Source of the DNA: Megachile rotundata
Taxonomy: Eukaryota; Arthropoda; Insecta; Hymenoptera; Megachilidae
DNA length: 64,000 nt
Direction of reading: 5' to 3'
Assembly (NCBI RefSeq): GCF_050947335.1
Contig: NC_134997.1
Coordinates: 7,192,001-7,256,000 of the forward strand
The position numbers and the translations under genes were made by a program. The notes beneath the pieces were generated by a model that had not been told where the DNA came from, searched no databases, and saw only the letters and a program-made list of their open reading frames with translations. Of this stretch, positions 1 through 13,319 are shown in pieces. How positions within the stretch are numbered: position 1 is the first letter of the stretch; each line of letters opens with the position of its first letter.

Positions 1-699
1 AGCGTCATTATGAGATTACGAACGTCAAAAATATGAATATGAATTATTAAAATGGTCTACGAATGACAAATGTTCACCAGAAATTTTCACGGACAACCAC
101 ATGATTTACCACGGAAGGGTGCATGTGTGTGTCTAAGGGACAAGGACGTAGGTTTAGGTGGAAATCATCAGCCGATTAGAGTGCAGATGTTCTCATACGG
201 AGATTATGAGCCGTTTCCACCCTCTGCAGTGCTCCTATGGGGTTCTTGGCCGAGTGGGGCCGCTTCCGAGGGAGGAATCGGTATAACTCGATGGGGTGAA
301 CTTGATTGAATTATCATGAGTGTTTGCGGAACGGCGGCCTGCAATTGAATTAAGCCTCGGGTCCTTTTTCTATCGGCACACGTAGACATCTATCAGTGTC
401 TCGAGCCCTTGCTTTTAATCAATGCTTTCGTGAAACTATGACAAACCAGGTATCATTCTAATATTTCAAATTAAGCGCGTCATATAGGTACAAGAATGCA
501 GGGTTTTCAATCTTTTCTTCATTTCTTTTACGTGATTCTTTAAAAAATAGATCAAAAGGGTTTCTCAATTAAATGTATTGTAATAGTGCGAATATGTGAC
601 AAACATATTTATTGTTTATTTAAAATAAACAAATATACATATAATAAGCGACCATCAAACTTGAACTTAGTGTTAAGTTGTTTCAGTTGTTAGAAACAT
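1..699. other. unique AT-rich sequence, no gene seen
   Basis: Non-repetitive. The first 420 bp are more balanced in composition and hold two overlapping opposite frames (70-309 +, 204-389 -) with no recognisable domain. After 480 the sequence is AT-rich. Confidence 0.5.
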
Positions 700-1258
700 A
701 TGAATGTTGTAAACTTGATTGTAAACTTGAATATATGTATATGTATGTATATGCTATGTATGCATATGTATATGTTCAAGTTTATACATATGTGTATACA
801 AATATGTAAACATGTGTGTATGTTCAAGTTCATATGTGTATACATATATGTATGCATGTGTGTATGTCAAGTTTATATGTGTATACATATATGTATACAT
901 ATGTGTATACATATACGTATACATATGTGTATGTCAAGTTCATATGTGTATACATATATGTATGCATGTGTGTATGTCAAGTTTATATGTGTATACATAT
1001 ATGTATACATATGTGTATACATATACGTATACATATGTGTATGTCAAGTTCATATGTGTATACATATATGTATACATGTGTGTATGTTCAAGTTTATATA
1101 TTTATACATACATATACATATGTATATGTTCATATGTATATACATACATATTCATATATGTATACATATATGTTCAAACTCATACATGTACATATGTGTT
1201 GTACACATATGTGTTCAATCAAGTGCACCGACATATGTCTACATGTGTGCATATTTAA
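700..1258. repeat. alternating purine-pyrimidine (TATACATATG) array with 110-bp higher-order unit
   Basis: Dense ATGTATAC, CATATGTG and TATACGTATA motifs. The segment beginning TATGCATGTGTGTATGTC at 851 recurs at 961, giving a 110-bp unit in two near-identical copies; diverged flanks run from 720 to 1255. CATATG/TATACATATA tracts are self-complementary. Long open frames across it (700-1266 and others) come from this repeat and encode only CIHICMYV-like strings. Confidence 0.93.
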
Positions 1259-3185
1259 TAGAATAGTACAAATTTGTATTCTACACACAAACAATATACA
1301 CAACAGCACAAAAATGGATTTGTACAAGAAAAACTGTTCGTAAAGCAAAATTGAAATCGAAAAGAATCTATTGGCGTTATCGACATCGAAAACAATTGTT
1401 TTACATAATCGAATTTTCCCGTGGATACTGTTACGTCCACATTGAATTAAGTCGTCCATTGAAGCAACGAAACCCCGTGAGAACAACGTGATAATTTGTC
1501 TTCGTTTCGAGTGCCATTAGTAACCGTGAAAATCGAATTTTCCTCGGGTGGATTCGACCGATCAGTTTTTCACAACTTCGATTCATAAATGTCCTCTCTG
1601 CGCAGTGGAGGATATTTCAATTCCACAGTGGAATTGTGGAACAAATATTTCAGCTGTGAAACTTTGAGTGGCTGAATTAAAAATTTTTAAATTGTTCAAT
1701 CGTAAAATTTGAAGGAATTGAATTGCAAAAGCTTGAATGGACAAATTGTACAAATTCAAACATTTGAATTGTAAATATTGAGAAAAATAAATACACTTCT
1801 GGCATTTCATCTCTTGTGCAAAATAAATTTCAGTCAATAATTTTAAATAATTTCCAAAAAATTCCCAAAAACCCAAATTCCCAAAAAATGGGACCAAAGA
1901 ATAATATTAATGACCTAAATAATTTTAATAGAGCGATAAAAATTTAGTATTGTACTGTTAAGAATGATGTTATTTCTTGCATCAAATCTTATCATTAGTT
2001 CTTGTAATCAATCGTTCGATTATTCTTAGCTCATCGAACGAAAACACTGCAGGTCAATTATTTCGTGCACAATCGATATGAAAATGAATATTCTTCTATT
2101 TCAGTTTTGAGGATCTTTTCAAGTATGACCAAAAATAAAATTATTCAACTATCCAAATATTTGCATATTTTATTTCATTTACAATTCTTGATTATTAATT
2201 TGAACATTTGTTCTTTTAAAATTTGTTGCATTCGGATGTGAAATTAATATTCTATTTTCTGTCAAATAAGTCACAAAATGTCTGTGCTGATTTAGGAAAT
2301 AAAGTCTTTTTTTTGTAATTAGCACTGTATTAATGATTTACTGTATTCCAATTGAACGATTTAGAGAATTTGTTTGATAAATTTGAAGTGTACTCACGTG
2401 AGTGGATATCGCTATAACGCGCAGCTGAGAAATTCTTGAAGCAATTTATTTCACAATAAACTTTTCGAATTACTAATTAATTTTGCTGGAGAAAAGTTTA
2501 AACTAATTTAAAGCCACCAATTAATTATGTAAAATTTTAAATATTAGTCTAAAAGAAATATTGTGTAGATTTTGTATAACTTTGTGTTTATTTCATAATT
2601 ATTTATATAACTTGTGAAAGCTATTTAGAAACTCATCACAAATACCGAATTTTCTCAAATACTATAAACAACGTAAGAAAAAAATAAAATATAATCGTGA
2701 CGTTGGATCAGCGTTGATGACGCGATTCTTGTCGGTTTATCAGACAGTTTGTCAATTCGTCGTTGGTGATAACAGCGATGTTATCGAAAAGGCTGATACA
2801 GGGAACACTTTTTCCTTCGAAGCGGCCTGGCTTTGATCTGTCGAAAGCAGCACCGATTTCTTTTCGGTATTAGTAATAAGCGAAGGATGTCTTCGATTCT
2901 TGATAACTGTGTGTACCGAGTGATTAGGCATTTACAAATCAGGGAATGTCGTTTTTTTCCATATCTCGATCATGTGGACACAGCACTGATTTCGTCATAT
3001 TATTCCGGTCATTTCGTTTAGACTTCCGTCAAGATGTCCACTCGACGAAGTATAGAATCGTTATCAAGGAAATTTGCAATTTATTTTATTTTTCATGGAT
3101 CGTTTGTTTTTACTGATGTTGACGAAGAATCATTTTTCATTTATTTGATAATGTGGGTTTTATGAATGGTTGATTATTGTTTAAA
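1259..3185. other. unique AT-rich DNA, no gene seen
   Basis: No tandem array, RNA gene or plausible coding region. A moderately CpG-containing piece lies at 2695-3060 (frame 2833-3021, 62 codons, no domain), and another at 1380-1580. Confidence 0.5.
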
Positions 3186-3520
3186 TGATTGTAAATGTGC
3201 TGTAAATTTTCTGTAACAATGTGTGTATAATAATGTATAACTTTATGTAACAAGATGTGGTAATGTGTGAGAATATATGAAGACGTATAATGATATGTGA
3301 GAATGTGATACAATAGAATTATAGGTTAGGGTGATGCCTAATTTTAGAAGTTTGCTGAGAATAGAGATGTGGTTGAAGTCTTCTACAATAATATACAAGA
3401 ATATTTAACGTTATTCAACGATATGTGACAATATATAACAATTTATAACAATGTATAGCAATACATAACAATATATAGCAATATACAACAGGACAGTACA
3501 ACAGACGTATAGGTTAGGAT
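3186..3520. repeat. degenerate TATAACAATGTATA-type repeats
   Basis: Loose array of AATGTGTGAGAATATATG and ATATATAACAATTTATAAC motifs, spacing about 13-17 bp. Copies are strongly diverged. Confidence 0.6.
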
Positions 3521-3589
3521 CCAATTTCCAAAACCCTCTAAAACTACAGAAATGCTTCATTTCAACCGAAACAACCATTTAAGCATGAC

Positions 3590-4870
3590 AGAGTTAATAT
3601 CTCATATGTTATACCCATATGTGAAATACATACACACGTTCAGTATGACAAATACAAACACACACATTCATCTTTAGCATAAGAGATACATAGACACATT
3701 CATATTCAGCGTGAGAGATACATGTACACATTCATGTTCAGTATGGTACATATATGCACACATTCATATTCAGTATGTGACATATGCATACGTGTATTCA
3801 TCTTCAGTATCAGACACACATACACTCGTCTTCAGTATGAAATGTATATGGACACATGCATATTCAGTATGACATTCATATTCATTAATAAGAATACACA
3901 CACATGTCACATGTAATAATGTATACACATGTTCATGTTCCATATGAGAAATTTGTAGAATATATTCAGTGTGTGAAATACGTACAAATATTTATATTGA
4001 GTATGAGAGATACGTAGATGTATTCATCAGTATCATCAGTGTAATAAATGCATACATACATACATGGTCAGTATGAGAAGTTCATATACATCCATATTCA
4101 TTATGAAGGGTGAATATATACATTCATGTTCAGTATGACAAGTTCATATAAATATTCATATTCATTATGAGGAATACATACACACATTCATATAAGAGCA
4201 CGAGACGTTTATATGCACATTAATATTTATTATGAGGGATGCATACATATATTCATGTTCAGTATGAGAAGTTCATATGTATATCCATATTCATTATGAG
4301 GGATACATACATACATACATGTTTAGTATGAGAAGTTCATATACATATTCATATTCATTATGAGGGACACATACATATATTCATGTTCAGTATGAGAAGT
4401 TCATATGTATATCCATATTCATTATGAGGGATACATACATACATACATGTTTAGTATGAGAAGTTCATATACATATTCATATTCATTATGAGGGACACAT
4501 ACGTACATACATGTTTAGTATGAGAAGTTCGTATACATATTAATATTTATTATGAGGGATACATACATACAATTCATGTTCAGTATGAGAAGTTCATATA
4601 CATATACATATTCATTATGAGGGACACATACATACATACATGTTTAGTATGATAAGTTCATATACATATACATATTCATTATGAGGGACACATACGTACA
4701 TACATGTTTAGTATGAGAAGTTCATATACATATCCATATTCATTATGAGGGATGCATACATATTTTCATGTTAAGTATGAGAGATACATACACACACATG
4801 TTCAAAGTCAGTATGAGGAACATATACACACTCCATATGAGATAAATACAGACACATAATCCCATATGCA
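3590..4870. repeat. 64-bp tandem array (AGTATGAGAAGTTCATA) with 128-bp alternation
   Basis: The motif AGTATGAGAAGTTCATA occurs at about 4261, 4325, 4389, 4453, 4517, 4582, 4646 and 4709, giving a 63-65 bp period. Alternate units differ (TTCAGTATG... with GTATATCCAT, against TTTAGTATG... with ACATATTCAT), which makes a 128-bp dimer between about 4200 and 4500. Upstream, 3590-4200 holds older, more diverged copies (TTCAGTATGA, CATTCATATT). Each unit includes CATTATGAGGGAYACATAC. Confidence 0.93.
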
Positions 4871-4879
4871 AATATGACC

Positions 4880-5420
4880 GTCGCTCTAAGTACATGACTA
4901 GCAAGAATCTTCACATAGGTACTCCACATATCCAAATCAGCCCACTTACGACACAATCCGTAACAATGAATGAATCAGAGTAGCAACGAAGCAAAGTAGC
5001 CCCGAACGAGCAAGAACAACGGAATGAAACGGAAGGACAGTGGTCCGTGCTCGTTAAACCGAACTAATGATGGGACCATATCGATTCGGTGTCGTAAACC
5101 CGAAACCTGGCGCCGGCGTTAGGGCCCGAAAAGCTCGGTTTACAATCGTCGCAAAGAAGGTCCGTGGCTGACGGGAGTCCCGTGGGGCCTTCTGGACATC
5201 GTTCTCCCGAAACCGGCCAAATGGCCTGTCGATGACCATAAGCTGTAAAACCGTGTCGGAATAGTAGTCGATGCGCCATCGCCAAGGTCTGCTTCTTGTC
5301 AGTGACGCTAATTCCTGAAGAGAATTAGGAAGCCCTTACTCCGGGGTATTATACTGTGTAATGACACTGGGAACACGGTGGGCAAACATGAATATCGTTT
5401 ACTTTTATTTCACCTATTTA
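4880..5420. other. CpG-containing non-repetitive island
   Basis: Higher GC than both flanks, with CGCCGGCG, CGAAACCGGCC and CCGGGGTATT stretches. Two short overlapping minus-strand frames (5054-5239, 5064-5285) show no recognised domain. Could be regulatory DNA or an untranslated exon; the sequence alone does not decide. Confidence 0.4.
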
Positions 5421-5489
5421 TGAACTCTTTTGTAAAGAGTTAGGCTTTCTTTTTAAAAGGGACGTGGACTGCATTTTTAAAATGCACTT

Positions 5490-6330
5490 TTCGCAAATAT
5501 AAATTTCTCCAAATTCCAAATTTTCTAAATTTCAATTTCCCCAAATTCCAAATTCCCTAAATCCCATTTTTCTCAAATTCCAAATTCCCCAAAACCCAAC
5601 TTCCCCAATTTCCACTTTCCCCAAATTAAAGTTTCCCTAAATTCCAAATTTCCAAATTCCAATTTCCCCAATTTTCACTTTCCCCAACTTCCACTTTCCT
5701 CAAATCCCAATTTACCCAAATTCCAAATTCTCCAAATCTCAGTTTCCCCAAATTCCCCAATTTCCACTTTCTCCAAATTAAAGTTTCCCTAAATTCCAAA
5801 TTTCCAAATTCCAATTTCCTCAAAGCCCAATTTCCCCAATTTCCACTTTCCCCAAATCCCAATTTCCCCAAATCCCAATTTCCCCAACTTCCACTTTCCT
5901 CAAATCCCAATTTACCCAAATTCCAAATTCTCCAAATCTCAATTTCCCCAAATTCCAAATTCCCCAAATCCCAATTTCCCCAATTTCCACTTTCCTCAAA
6001 TCCCAATTTATCCAAATTGCAAATTCTCCAAAACCCAATTTCCCCAATTTCCACTTTCCCCAAATTAAAGTTTCCCCAAATCCCAATTTACCCAAATTCC
6101 AAATTCTCCAAATTCCAAAATCTGCAAAACCCAATTTCCCCAATTTCCACTTTCCCCAAATTAAAGTTTCCCTAAATTCCAAATTCTCCAAAACCCAATT
6201 TCCCCAATTTCCACTTTCCCCAAATTAAAGTTTCCCTAAATTCCAGACTCTCTAAATCCCATTTTCCTCAAATTCCAAATTCCCCAAAACCCAATTTCCC
6301 CAAATAAAAATTTCCCTAAACTCCCAAAGA
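5490..6330. repeat. pyrimidine-rich CCCCAAATTCCAAATT array
   Basis: About 840 bp of degenerate repeats of TTTCCCCAAATTCC, TTTCCCCAATTTCCACTT and CCAAATTAAAGTTTCCCT. Longer composite units of about 100-130 bp recur (the CCCCAAATTAAAGTTTCCCT block near 5620, 5775, 6060, 6165 and 6220). The minus-strand frames (GNWDLGKLEFGE-like) are translation of the repeat. Confidence 0.93.
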
Positions 6331-8510
6331 CGTGGACACGGTTTGTCCACGTCTTGCAAGTGTAACTCCTGTTTATGGATTATTAATTAGTTATTACCTA
6401 ACCTAACTATAGACTCATGGACATATTTTCATACTGACACCATCTTTTTGATTCCATCTTTGAAACCATCTTTTGACTTGAAGACAATACGTGAAAATTG
6501 TCAGACTAAAAATTTTTCAAAATTTCTTCAAAGTTCAAAAATTTGATAAACTCTGAAAATTCATCAACTTTGCAAACTTGAAAAATAAAAGTTTGAAAGG
6601 TTTGTGAATATGAAAATTTGAGATTAAAAATGTTTACGTTCACATATGTACGCGAACGTACGTGGCGTGTGCAATAATTTATTCATCGGCGTTTTCATCG
6701 AGCGATAGAAATTTTGCGTCGTCCCCGATTATTTTCCGGCGGAAATTTGTGCCCGGAATATTATTTCCTCGCGAATTGAATATTTTTTCTGTTACGAACG
6801 GCAGCTATGAAATTGGAACTTTTTCGAATTCCCTGATGGAAATACGAGTGTATGCACGAGATTTTAATAACGCGGTTAACTTGGATTCGTTTATGTATTT
6901 TTGCGATTCAAAGCGAGTTTCATTAATTTGTCGAGAGATGTTCGTGAAATTTTCATGAAGCGGATGGATTCTGTCGTTGGTGATTTTCCCAGGGAAAATT
7001 TTTATCGATTCGGAAATTATTTTCTTGGGTGCTTTTTTGCGATTAATGGAAGCTGTTTCGATTTTTGTTTTTTGTACTATTTTACGGTTCGATGAAAATA
7101 CTTATTTAATATTGAAATATCTCAAAATAAATTTGTGAACTAATCTTGAAAACTCTGTACATTTACAAAAAATTTTGTGATAATATTATTTCTGATACTT
7201 GATAATACGATTGATAAATTTACTGAGAATCTGATGAATCGTCGTTCAAAATGTTATTAATGGAATAACGGAGTAAAAAATTAAAACTCTCAAAATTGAT
7301 AAAATGCAAAGAATTTCAAACAAACTTGTTTTTTAGAGAAAAAAATTCAAGTGTGCAAACAATATTTTTGAATAAAAATTTTGAAGACCAATACTAACAA
7401 AATTTTGAAGCTAAAATACTAAATTGGAGTTATAATACTAAAAAACGTAATAATTAATAATACACATAATAACTAAAATTAATGAAATAATTTTTAATTT
7501 TGAAAATTTCTGAACTTACTAAGTTTTCGTGTTTAACAAATATTTGCGATTTACATTTATTCAGTAATTAAACTGTAAAAACTGTGCTCGCAAAAGTACT
7601 TTATTGATTTCTCTTAAAACGAGTCGGCTCCTTGCAATTTACTTTCTCGCAAAAACTGAAAAAGAAAAAAAGAAGGATATCTTGGAATTTCAATTTGCAC
7701 AGTCCGCTGCGTTAACCGTGCTCGTTTCGAAATTTCATGGACATTTGTCAAAATTTCATTAGCGGTGTAATAATTAACATAACGAATAAGCAAACTCTCT
7801 AAAATTAGCGGCGATTCACAAACTTTTCCACTTTTTTTTTTAAGAAAAATCGACGGGAAAAGTGAATAAACTTATGAGTTTGCAAATCTTTAATTGTTAA
7901 TGAGACATGTTCTATTTTACAAATAAGGAAAATGTTATCGTGCAATATTTTTGTGATTGTAGGTTTTTTTAAAATTGTAGGTTGGAGGTTTGACGAAAAA
8001 TAATTTTGTAATTTTCGATGAAACACTTTTTTTTAATATAGGCAGTGTAACAAGAATTATTTTAACTATAGACAGTTTGAACGTAATTATTTTTAAATAT
8101 AGACAAAACTTCGTAAAATATACACAAAGGTGATTTTTAAAATATATACAATCGTAAGTTTTTTAATATAAACAGTTGAAACCTAATTTTCCAAATTATA
8201 GACAGCTTAAATATAATTTCTTTAAATACAAATATTAAACATAACCTTGTAAAACGTATGTAAACATAACCTCTCTGAATATACAAACATAACCTCTTTA
8301 AATATACACAAGCTTAGTTTTTATAAATATACACAAACTGACCACAATCTTCTTACATACACAAAATTTAATAGAAAAATGCATTCATCATTTAAATTGG
8401 AATTTCTAAAAATTAAAGATCTGATGTCCAGAAATTTTTTAACATAAAATGTCTCCACAGTTCAGCACTAAACATATAGACGTGTAGAGTTAATTTAAAA
8501 TTGAAAAATA
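6331..8510. other. unique AT-rich DNA; weak ATATAGACA repeats at the end
   Basis: No gene supported. 6640-7090 is less AT-rich, with two small overlapping frames (6662-6958, 6901-7095). At 8030-8350 a degenerate motif (TTTTAAATATAGACAAA, then AATATACAAACATAACCTC) repeats at about 30-60 bp spacing. The remainder has no visible structure. Confidence 0.5.
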
Positions 8511-8514
8511 AATA

Positions 8515-9237
8515 TGCACAAATTCCCCAAATTCCCCAGATCCCAATTTCCTCAATTTCCAAATTCTCCAAATCCCAATTTCTTCAATTTCCACTTTCCT
8601 CAAATTAAAATTTTCCTAAATTCCAAAATCTCCAAATTTTAATTTCCCCAAATTCCAAATTCTCCAAATCCCAATTTACCCAAATTCCAAATTCTCCTAA
8701 TCCCAATTTCCCCAAATTCCAAATTCTCCTAATCCCAATTTCCCCAAATTCAAATTTCCCCAATTTCCACTTTCCCTAAATTAAAATTTCCTTAAATTCC
8801 AAAATCTCCAAAACCCAATTTCCCCAATTTCCACTTTCTCCAAATTAAAATTTCCCTAAATTCCAAAATCTCCAAATCCCAATTTCCCCAATTTTCACCT
8901 TCCCAAGTTAAAATTTCCCTAAATTCCAAAATCTTCAAATTTCAATTTCCCCAAATTCCAAATTCAGCAAATCCTAATTTCCCCAAATTTCAAATTCTCC
9001 AAAATCCAATTTCCCCAATTTTCACTTTTCCAAATTAAAATTTCCCTAAATTCCAAAATCTCCAAATCTTAATTTCCCCAAATTCCAAATTCTCTGAGTC
9101 CCAATTTTCCCAAATTCAAAATTCTCCAAAATCAAATTTCCCTAAATTCCAATTTTCCCAAATTCCACTTTCCCCAAATCCCAATTTTCCCAAATCCAAA
9201 CTTTCCCAAGTCCCAACTTCCCCAAATTCCAATTTCT
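8515..9237. repeat. pyrimidine-rich CCCCAAATTCC array, second copy
   Basis: Same family and orientation as 5490-6330: TTTCCCCAATTTCCACTTT, AATTAAAATTTCCCTAAATT and CCAAATCCCAATTT variants. The composite phrase AAATTAAAATTTCCCTAAATT recurs every 90-130 bp. More diverged than the first block. Confidence 0.92.
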
Positions 9238-9855
9238 TTTGTATTTATTTTACTTTTGGTGGCATGCAAACCACAATTATACTATTGTATGTAAACTTGT
9301 ATGTAAACTATTTGATATTAACAAAAATTAGTTTGCTTTTCATATATCATACCTTCTTTACATACATCACTTCATGTATGTATCCAACTATAATTTTAGC
9401 TTGTTTATAAACAACACCCAGCAAAGAATTAAAGAATACAAAATCTCCGCTATAAGAAACCCCATACATTCTTATACATAATCCCTTGCCTGGTTCACAT
9501 TTTCCTTTCAATATTTATAAGGTCAACGTGGGTGGACCAACGCAATTTCTTTCCACGCGAATCGATCCTAATCGTTTCGTGTTCTGGCTACACCTTATCC
9601 CTTCGATTTCGTTCTATGTCGAGGCTTGAAGAGTGCATAATCGTGCACCTGACTTGTTAACCAGCGGGACAAGCGATCGCCAGTTGCTCGATCGTTGATT
9701 TCATACGGTCGGCACGTAAGTAATGTCCCTAGAAATCAGTTCTGTGTATGGCGAATCAAGTACACGTTATCTTCGTTGAATTGTTTAAATCGTTTGATGA
9801 TATAGGGTAAGAAGGAAAGTCATTCTTTGAACATTTTGCAATTTTTTGTTTGGTA
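9238..9855. other. non-repetitive stretch
   Basis: AT-rich up to 9520, then mixed composition to 9790 (GTGGACCAACG, CAAGCGATCGCCAGTTGC). No coding frame of note. Confidence 0.4.
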
Positions 9856-10690
9856 TGGTGTCAATGAACTTCTGCTGTTTTGAGTAATTATTTTTAGGTT
9901 GTTCAATAAGTGATATTTTGCATTATTATTTACTCATTGTTAGTAATTGATATTTTGCATTATTATGTACTCATTGTTAGTCATTGATATTTTGTATTTT
10001 CAATTACTTAATAATTGATATTTTATATTCTCAATTATTTGATAATTGGTATGTTGTATTTTCAGTTACTCAATAACTGGTATTTTGCAGTTTTGATTAC
10101 TCATAATTGATATTTTCTATTTTCAATGACTTAATAATCAGTATACTGTATTTTCAATGATTTAATAACTGATATTCTACGTTATTACTAACGTAACCCC
10201 TTGCAATATGATTTTGTTATCTTCGTCAGTCAAAACTAAATACTCAAAGCAGCAATATTAAAACAAACAAAGAAAGTTGAAATGTTATGTCAATTTAGTA
10301 TTATACAATCGTTGACTATGCAAGTTATAATTGCACTTGAACTCCAAATTAATGCGTATTCAAAATTCGAATAAAATTGATCACAGCTGAAGTACGAGTG
10401 CGTCGCGAGTCAGATTCGTCAAAATGGCGTAAGGGGTTCATAAGTGATTTTGCGTATTATTACTTAATATTTAATATTTGATATTATTAGTTACTTAATA
10501 ATTTATATTTTCTATTACTGCATACTTAATAATTGACATTTCATGTTATTAATTACTTAGTAATCAATATTTTGTATTGTTACTCATTTAATAATTAATA
10601 TTTCGTATTGTAGCTCACTTAATAATTAATATTTCGTATTACTACTATATTTCGTATTAATATTTTATTTTCCAACAAACTACTTCTGAA
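9856..10690. repeat. degenerate TAATTGATATTTTGTATT repeats, two blocks
   Basis: Blocks at 9890-10190 and 10440-10680 built on TTACTTAATAATTGATATTTTG (written here in part), period about 35-40 bp, strongly diverged. Between them, 10190-10440 is unique and includes a short CpG piece (GAGTGCGTCGCGAGTC). Confidence 0.75.
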
Positions 10691-10839
10691 CAACTCGACT
10701 ATCATTACTTAATTACTTAACTACACCCTCGACTATTACATAATTACTACGCCCATTACACAGATTACCCCACTTAATTAATAGTTAAGACTGCATAAAG
10801 TCGCAATTAAAAATCTGCGAATCAACCCATCTCCATCTG

Positions 10840-12065
10840 TAAACTTGTGAGATGTCACATTTATACTCATGTCTTCTATTACCACGCACTGAACACACAC
10901 TGTTTATTGTTTTTCATACACACACATCACTGCCTAGAAATTTTCCCTGCCAACCCAAGCAGAATGCGTTGAAACCGTCGCGTGAAGAGGCACTTCGTAA
11001 ATCGGTGCAAAAATTACAAAAAATTAAATCTGAATTAGTAATAAATAAATGATACTTCGTATGTAAAAAATTTGCAAATTTAAAATTTGTTGTAAGTAAG
11101 ATGGTTTTAGTTTAATATAAATTTTGCTCATTCTGATCTGCAGTCTGGGTACATTAGCTTTGCGATTATTTGTGATTAACTTTGTGATTATTAGTTGATC
11201 TAACTACACCCCTGATCATCAGTTAACCTAACCATTCAGTTAATCACATTAGTTAACCTAATCTTTGATTGTCACTTAACTACACCCTTGTTACTTAGTT
11301 CTTCAATTACATAAATGATTATTTAAATCAATCCATTAAACTAGTGAATTCATTTTTAGTGAAATGAAGTGTACAAAATCAGTGACTCAACCACGCTCCA
11401 AATAACAAAATCAATGTTCATCCACCTATCGATGTTCTTCATCCACCTATCACTGAATGCACCGTTTGTCTTTCTTTTCCTCTGCGCACATCAGAAAGTC
11501 TGCAAATTCTCTGTGGTCAAACATCGAAGAACCGTCGCTATCGTCACTGAGGGTGAATTTCGAAACTCAATGCAAAATTGACAAAAAATTAGTTCTGAAT
11601 AATTAGTAACAAATAAATGATACTTCACATGTAAAAACATATGTAGAATGTATTGCAAGTGACGTGGTTTTACTTTAAAATAAATTTGACCCATTCTGAG
11701 GGAGAGCCTAGCTTCACATTAACTAACCCTACCTCTGAATATCAGTCACCCTAACTACATTATTAATTAATTTAACCTCATTATTAGTTAATTTAACTGT
11801 ACCCTTGATTACTTCTTAGCTGTCCAATTACACGAATAATAATTCAATTCGTTAACCTAGTGAATTTATTAGTGAAAGTGCGCAAAATCTGGGACCCGCG
11901 CTCCAAATACCGAAATCGTCATCGTATTAATTTCATCCACCTATCAATGTTTATCCACCGATTACCACTGAACGCACTGTCTTTCCTTTCCACCGTACAC
12001 AAATTTTCAGCGTCCAAGCATGGAACCGTCGCGTAAATCGTGAGTGAAGGCGCACTTCGAAGCCC
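10840..12065. repeat. three diverged copies of a 520-570 bp segmental tandem duplication
   Basis: The end of the unit, AATAAATGATACTTCGTATG (near 11043), recurs near 11611 with CACATG. The unit start AGTGAATTCATTTTTAGTG near 11345 recurs near 11868. Shared marks are CACTGAACGCACYGT, TTTCTTTTCC, GAACCGTCGC and GTGAAG...GCACTTCG. Small frames 10852-11052 and 11369-11581 fall in different copies but do not conserve a protein, so they are not called genes. Confidence 0.75.
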
Positions 12066-12600
12066 GGTCCGGGTGAACATTATCCGCGCGGTTTCTCGGA
12101 CAAATCGAAGTACAGCCCCGAGAGGAGATAACGGCGAATAATTTTGCCAGTTCGCGCGTCAAAGTATAAATACGCCGTTTCGTGCGACCTTTTTCGCGAG
12201 CGGCCGAAGACGAGCCGAATTCGAGGAACCGGGTCGCAGTCACACGAATTAGAACCTGCTCTCGGGCGACACCGGGGCGCCGGGTGGACGCAAAGGAATG
12301 CCAGCCGGACTGATAAAAGCCACGGACAACACCTACATAAATTTCGGCCCCGGGGATATCTAAGGACGACCTTTCGTTCATTTAAGTATACATCCTAAAT
12401 TTAGTGCTAGCCACGGTGCTGTATCGGCCTCCATTGGATACGAGAGGCGCCTGCTTTGCGTGCAGCAGCCACGTCGCGACGCCGACGTGAGGAAACCTTA
12501 TCGGTCTTCACTCTCTTTCTTCTTTCTCTATATAAGCCGCATTAGTAAAGGCGAATTGTTACGGGCGGGACACACGCGATCTGTCTAGGGACATTTTTTG
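12066..12600. other. GC/CpG-rich island with two TATA-box-like motifs
   Basis: One of the most GC-rich stretches in the window (CGCGCGGTTTCTCG, GGCCCCGGGGATATC, CACGTCGCGACGCCGACG). TATAAATA lies at 12165-12172 and TATATAAG at 12529-12536, the latter after a pyrimidine-rich CTCTCTTTCTTC. No clear Inr lies 30 bp downstream of either. The frames on both strands (12007-12381 -, 12144-12398 +) overlap and look non-coding. Candidate promoter or enhancer, possibly of an upstream tup transcript (inference). Confidence 0.4.
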
Positions 12601-12719
12601 GATGGAATATGGAGGGATGCGGTATTTGGTGTTAGAGGAATGAACTTGCGGATTTGAGGATGAATTTTTAAATTCGGACTACAATTTTTGGAATAGGCAG
12701 GTTTAGGGGTTTCTTGAAT

Positions 12720-12960
12720 TTTTGAAATAATCTAATTAAGGTAACAGATTTCCAGATTAACAAGCTTTCGTGTATGATGAAGTTGGATTTGCCATCCTTA
12801 AGTTTTCAAGTTTGCTAAAATTGGATTTCCAAGTCCTTAAGTCTTCACATCTGCTTCAATTGAATTTCTGAAGAATCAAGTTTTCATATCTGTTAGAGGT
12901 GGATTTTGAAAGCCTCCAGTTTTCAAAGCTGTTAAAATTGGATCTTTGAATCGTCAAGAC
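12720..12960. repeat. degenerate ~58-bp repeats (AAGTTTTCAAGTTTGCTAAA)
   Basis: Four or five diverged units, each with TTTTCA(A/T)(A/G)TCTGYT followed by AATTGGATTTC. Confidence 0.6.
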
Positions 12961-13034
12961 TCCATGTCTCTTCAAATTGCACTTAAAAATCTTGAAGCTC
13001 CCAGATTTTTACTATTGAATTTCCCAATCCATAA

Positions 13035-13240
13035 ATTTACAAATTTACAAGATTTACAAGATTTACAAGATTTACAAGATTTACAAAAGTTACAAACTTT
13101 ACATGATTTACAAGATCTACACAATCTATAAAATTTATAAAATTTATAAAATTTACAAAATCTACAAAATTTACAATTCATGATTTCTAATACCACAAAT
13201 CTATAATTTAACAAATCTCAAAATTTCTTTAAATTGTCTT
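13035..13240. repeat. TTTACAAGA short tandem array
   Basis: GATTTACAA units of 9-10 bp, nearly perfect at 13039-13085, then degraded into AAATTTATAAAATTTAC to about 13180. The opposite frames 12946-13131 (+) and 12972-13214 (-) are repeat translations (LQDLQDLQ, CKSCKSCK). Confidence 0.9.
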
Positions 13241-13319
13241 TCAGAATTTATGACTGCTCAAATCCTATATGCTTTCGAATCTGTAATTTTTTAAAGTGTT
13301 CAAATCTCCCAATAATAAT

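Noticed and set aside
700..1343. Cys/Met/Tyr-rich open frames of 148-188 codons
   Set aside because: Overlapping frames in the TATACATATG array with only repeated CIHICMYV-like strings; no gene structure.
12007..12398. Opposing frames of 124 and 84 codons
   Set aside because: Mutually overlapping frames in GC-rich DNA; Arg/Ser-rich translations without known motifs.
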